In this document: positions 6,065 to 6,976 of the stretch, piece after piece
Position numbering within the stretch: the stretch's first letter is position 1
Layout of the letters: every line of letters starts with the position of its first letter
Assembly (NCBI GenBank): GCA_030625445.1
Contig: DAOUQU010000083.1
Span: 1 to 6,976, forward strand
Length of the DNA stretch: 6,976 bases
Direction: 5' to 3'
Source of the DNA: Gammaproteobacteria bacterium
GTDB lineage: Bacteria; Pseudomonadota; Gammaproteobacteria; Chromatiales; Chromatiaceae
Position numbers and translations under genes: made by a program
The notes under the pieces: model-generated
The model's database searches: none
Seen by the model: the letters and a program-made list of their open reading frames with translations, nothing else
Told to the model about the DNA's origin: nothing

Positions 6065-6118
6065 TTGCAACGTCCATAATCCAATGCCACGCTTCGTGGC
6101 ATGGTGTTATCGTTGCAA
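6065..6118. repeat. 54-nt imperfect palindrome between divergent genes
   Basis: Outer arms TTGCAACG (6065-6072) and CGTTGCAA (6111-6118) are perfect reverse complements. Inside, ATGCCACG (6084-6091) and CGTGGCAT (6095-6102) form an 8-bp stem around a CTT loop. Between the two stems ATAA/TTAT and CC/GG can also pair, with bulges. Neither neighbouring gene is transcribed towards it, so a terminator role is unlikely. An operator, a REP-like element or a small RNA hairpin are the alternatives. Confidence 0.7.
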
Positions 6119-6197
6119 TAGATAGGGATTAATATCTCATCCAGGATTATCTGTATATTATACATAACTCCTTGTGGTAACATCTTTTTCTACAGGG

Positions 6198-6203
6198 TAT
6201 ACT
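6198..6203 (+). promoter_or_regulatory. Candidate -10 element for the lytic transglycosylase gene
   Basis: TATACT matches five of six bases of the sigma-70 -10 consensus and lies 32 bp before the ATG, predicting a leader of roughly 25 nt. The best upstream partner, TTGTGG at 6172-6177, is weak and 20 bp away, so this is tentative and may need an activator, possibly acting at the palindrome upstream. Confidence 0.3.
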
Positions 6204-6235
6204 TTTTACTCCATTGAAAATAGATATGAAATTCA

Positions 6236-6943
6236 ATGTGTTTTCGTAAGCACTCCTTTCTGTATGTCGTTGTCATCCTCCTCTTTCTCTTCGGGGTAAC
6301 GCAGACTGTCGTTGCAAGCGTTGCTTATCAGTACCGCGCCCCTGATGGTTCCATTGTTTTCACCGGCGAACCCCTTGAACTGCCGTTTCAACTCGTCAAA
6401 AAAATGACGTTGAACTGGGGTGACGTCAAGGCGCGCAAGATTAAAGAGCAGATAGTTGAACCCAAAAAAGCCGATGTGGCGGCCAAACAAAGGAATCAGC
6501 CGAAATTTGCAGCCATCGTGGATGCAAAAGCAAAAAAATACAAGGTTATCCCGGAGTTGCTTCATGCTGTCATTGAAGCGGAATCCGCCTATGACCCAAA
6601 GGCGGTTTCCCGTGCCGGTGCGGTTGGTCTGATGCAGTTGATGCCGGCGACAGCAAAACGCTTTGGCGTTACCGATCGCACCAATCCGTCGCAGAGTGTT
6701 GATGGAGGGGCGCACTATCTGAGGTATCTGCTCGATTTCTTCGATAATGATCTGACGCTTGCTGTTGCCAGTTACAATGCCGGCGAGGGCGCGGTGATGA
6801 AATATGGGCGTACGATTCCTCCATACCGGGAGACGCAAAAATACGTGGTCAAGGTGATGAAGTTCCTGCGACGTAATCTGAAAAACAGCCAGGTGCAAAG
6901 CCTCTCTTCTGCCGTTGCACAAACAGATCGACAGGGTTCGTAA
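6236..6943 (+). CDS. Secreted lytic transglycosylase, SLT domain
   Basis: 235 aa. Residues 1-28 are a signal peptide or anchor (FRKH, then VVVILLFLFGV, ending VVAS), so the enzyme acts in the periplasm, where it cleaves the MurNAc-GlcNAc bond of peptidoglycan to give 1,6-anhydro ends. A short segment after it (YQYRAPDGSIVFTGEP, 31-46) resembles the small beta unit (DUF4124-like) often placed before SLT domains. A Lys-rich helix (64-103) leads into the catalytic domain, about 100-212. Its marks are IEAES with probable catalytic E116, GLMQLMP (131-137) and ASYNAGEGAV (178-187), all intact and typical of Slt70/MltC-like family 1. ATG 6236 has no strong ribosome binding site; the nearby ATG 6226 is followed at once by a stop in its own frame. 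The gene is divergent from bactofilin, a family known to position wall enzymes, so a joint role is plausible. Its TAA opens a repeat block. Confidence 0.93.
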   Translation: MCFRKHSFLYVVVILLFLFGVTQTVVASVAYQYRAPDGSIVFTGEPLELPFQLVKKMTLNWGDVKARKIKEQIVEPKKADVAAKQRNQPKFAAIVDAKAKKYKVIPELLHAVIEAESAYDPKAVSRAGAVGLMQLMPATAKRFGVTDRTNPSQSVDGGAHYLRYLLDFFDNDLTLAVASYNAGEGAVMKYGRTIPPYRETQKYVVKVMKFLRRNLKNSQVQSLSSAVAQTDRQGS

Positions 6944-6976
6944 AAAAGTTTGCAGTCGTCAGTTTCCTCGCTACTC
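6941..6976 (+). repeat. Heptad array behind the transglycosylase gene, running off the window
   Basis: It starts with the TAA stop, AAAAG, then heptads TTTGCAG (6949), TCGTCAG (6956), TTTCCTC (6963) and GCTACTC (6970), the last two more diverged. The first 23 bases repeat 3437-3459 with one mismatch. The final ten bases, CTCGCTACTC, match nine of ten bases of the reverse complement of 1696-1705 in the serS array, so this copy joins the two array types. The right end is cut by the window edge. Confidence 0.75.

Larger units (their letters stand above)
5927..6235. other. 309-bp divergent intergenic region
   Basis: Gap between the bactofilin gene (leftward) and the lytic transglycosylase (rightward). 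It is AT-rich, especially 6119-6235, and must hold the promoters of both genes. Apart from the palindrome at 6065-6118 and a candidate -10 at 6198-6203 I see no gene: no frame shows a start with a ribosome binding site. Three TTGCAA hexamers occur (5967-5972, 6065-6070, 6113-6118). This hexamer is self-complementary, so each could be a half of a regulator site or a -35-like element on either strand. Confidence 0.6.

Noticed and set aside
6226..6228. ATG at 6226 as start of the transglycosylase
   Set aside because: It is in another frame and meets a stop within eight codons.
6233..6922. 229-codon minus-strand open frame opposite the transglycosylase gene
   Set aside because: It is the antisense of a gene with clear SLT motifs; its product has no recognisable domain and its composition looks like a reverse-frame shadow.

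Overview
The window reads as ordinary chromosomal DNA of a gammaproteobacterium. The evidence is the crcB-serS pair, a YccA-type Bax-inhibitor protein that I judge closest to the E. coli YccA I remember, and short intergenic gaps. A sulfur-oxidising, Chromatiales-like host would fit, but that is a guess from overall style and not something the sequence proves. I see no rRNA, tRNA, CRISPR array or transposase.

Layout, left to right. Bases 1-294 hold the 3' end of crcB (fluoride channel) and 388-1659 the complete serS, both on the plus strand. A two-gene plus-strand unit follows at 1743-3439: a 113-aa cysteine-containing protein of unknown function overlaps by 4 bp a secreted phospholipase D-family protein with two intact HKD motifs. 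The middle is on the minus strand: a 62-aa two-helix membrane protein (3598-3786), a structured gap with three inverted repeats (3803-4002), yccA (4008-4673), then a probable operon in which a bactofilin gene (5441-5926) is followed 10 bp later by a SAM-methyltransferase-like gene (4819-5430). A 309-bp divergent gap containing a 54-nt imperfect palindrome separates bactofilin from a plus-strand secreted lytic transglycosylase (6236-6943).

Functionally, the right half suggests cell-envelope work: a bactofilin scaffold, a peptidoglycan-cleaving SLT enzyme and an FtsH-associated membrane protein. The exported PLD protein points to phospholipid or other phosphodiester chemistry outside the cytoplasm.

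The most striking signal is not a gene. Four arrays of 7-bp units sit directly behind the stop codons of four separate genes (serS, PLD, the 62-aa gene and the transglycosylase). Their units differ (GGACTGA, TTTGCAG, CAGTTGG), but each array, read on one strand, contains units of the form CAGTNNN. Two arrays share a 23-bp block with one mismatch that begins with the TAA stop codon itself; in a third, the heptads start at the first base after TAG. This looks like a family of heptanucleotide repeats associated with gene 3' ends.
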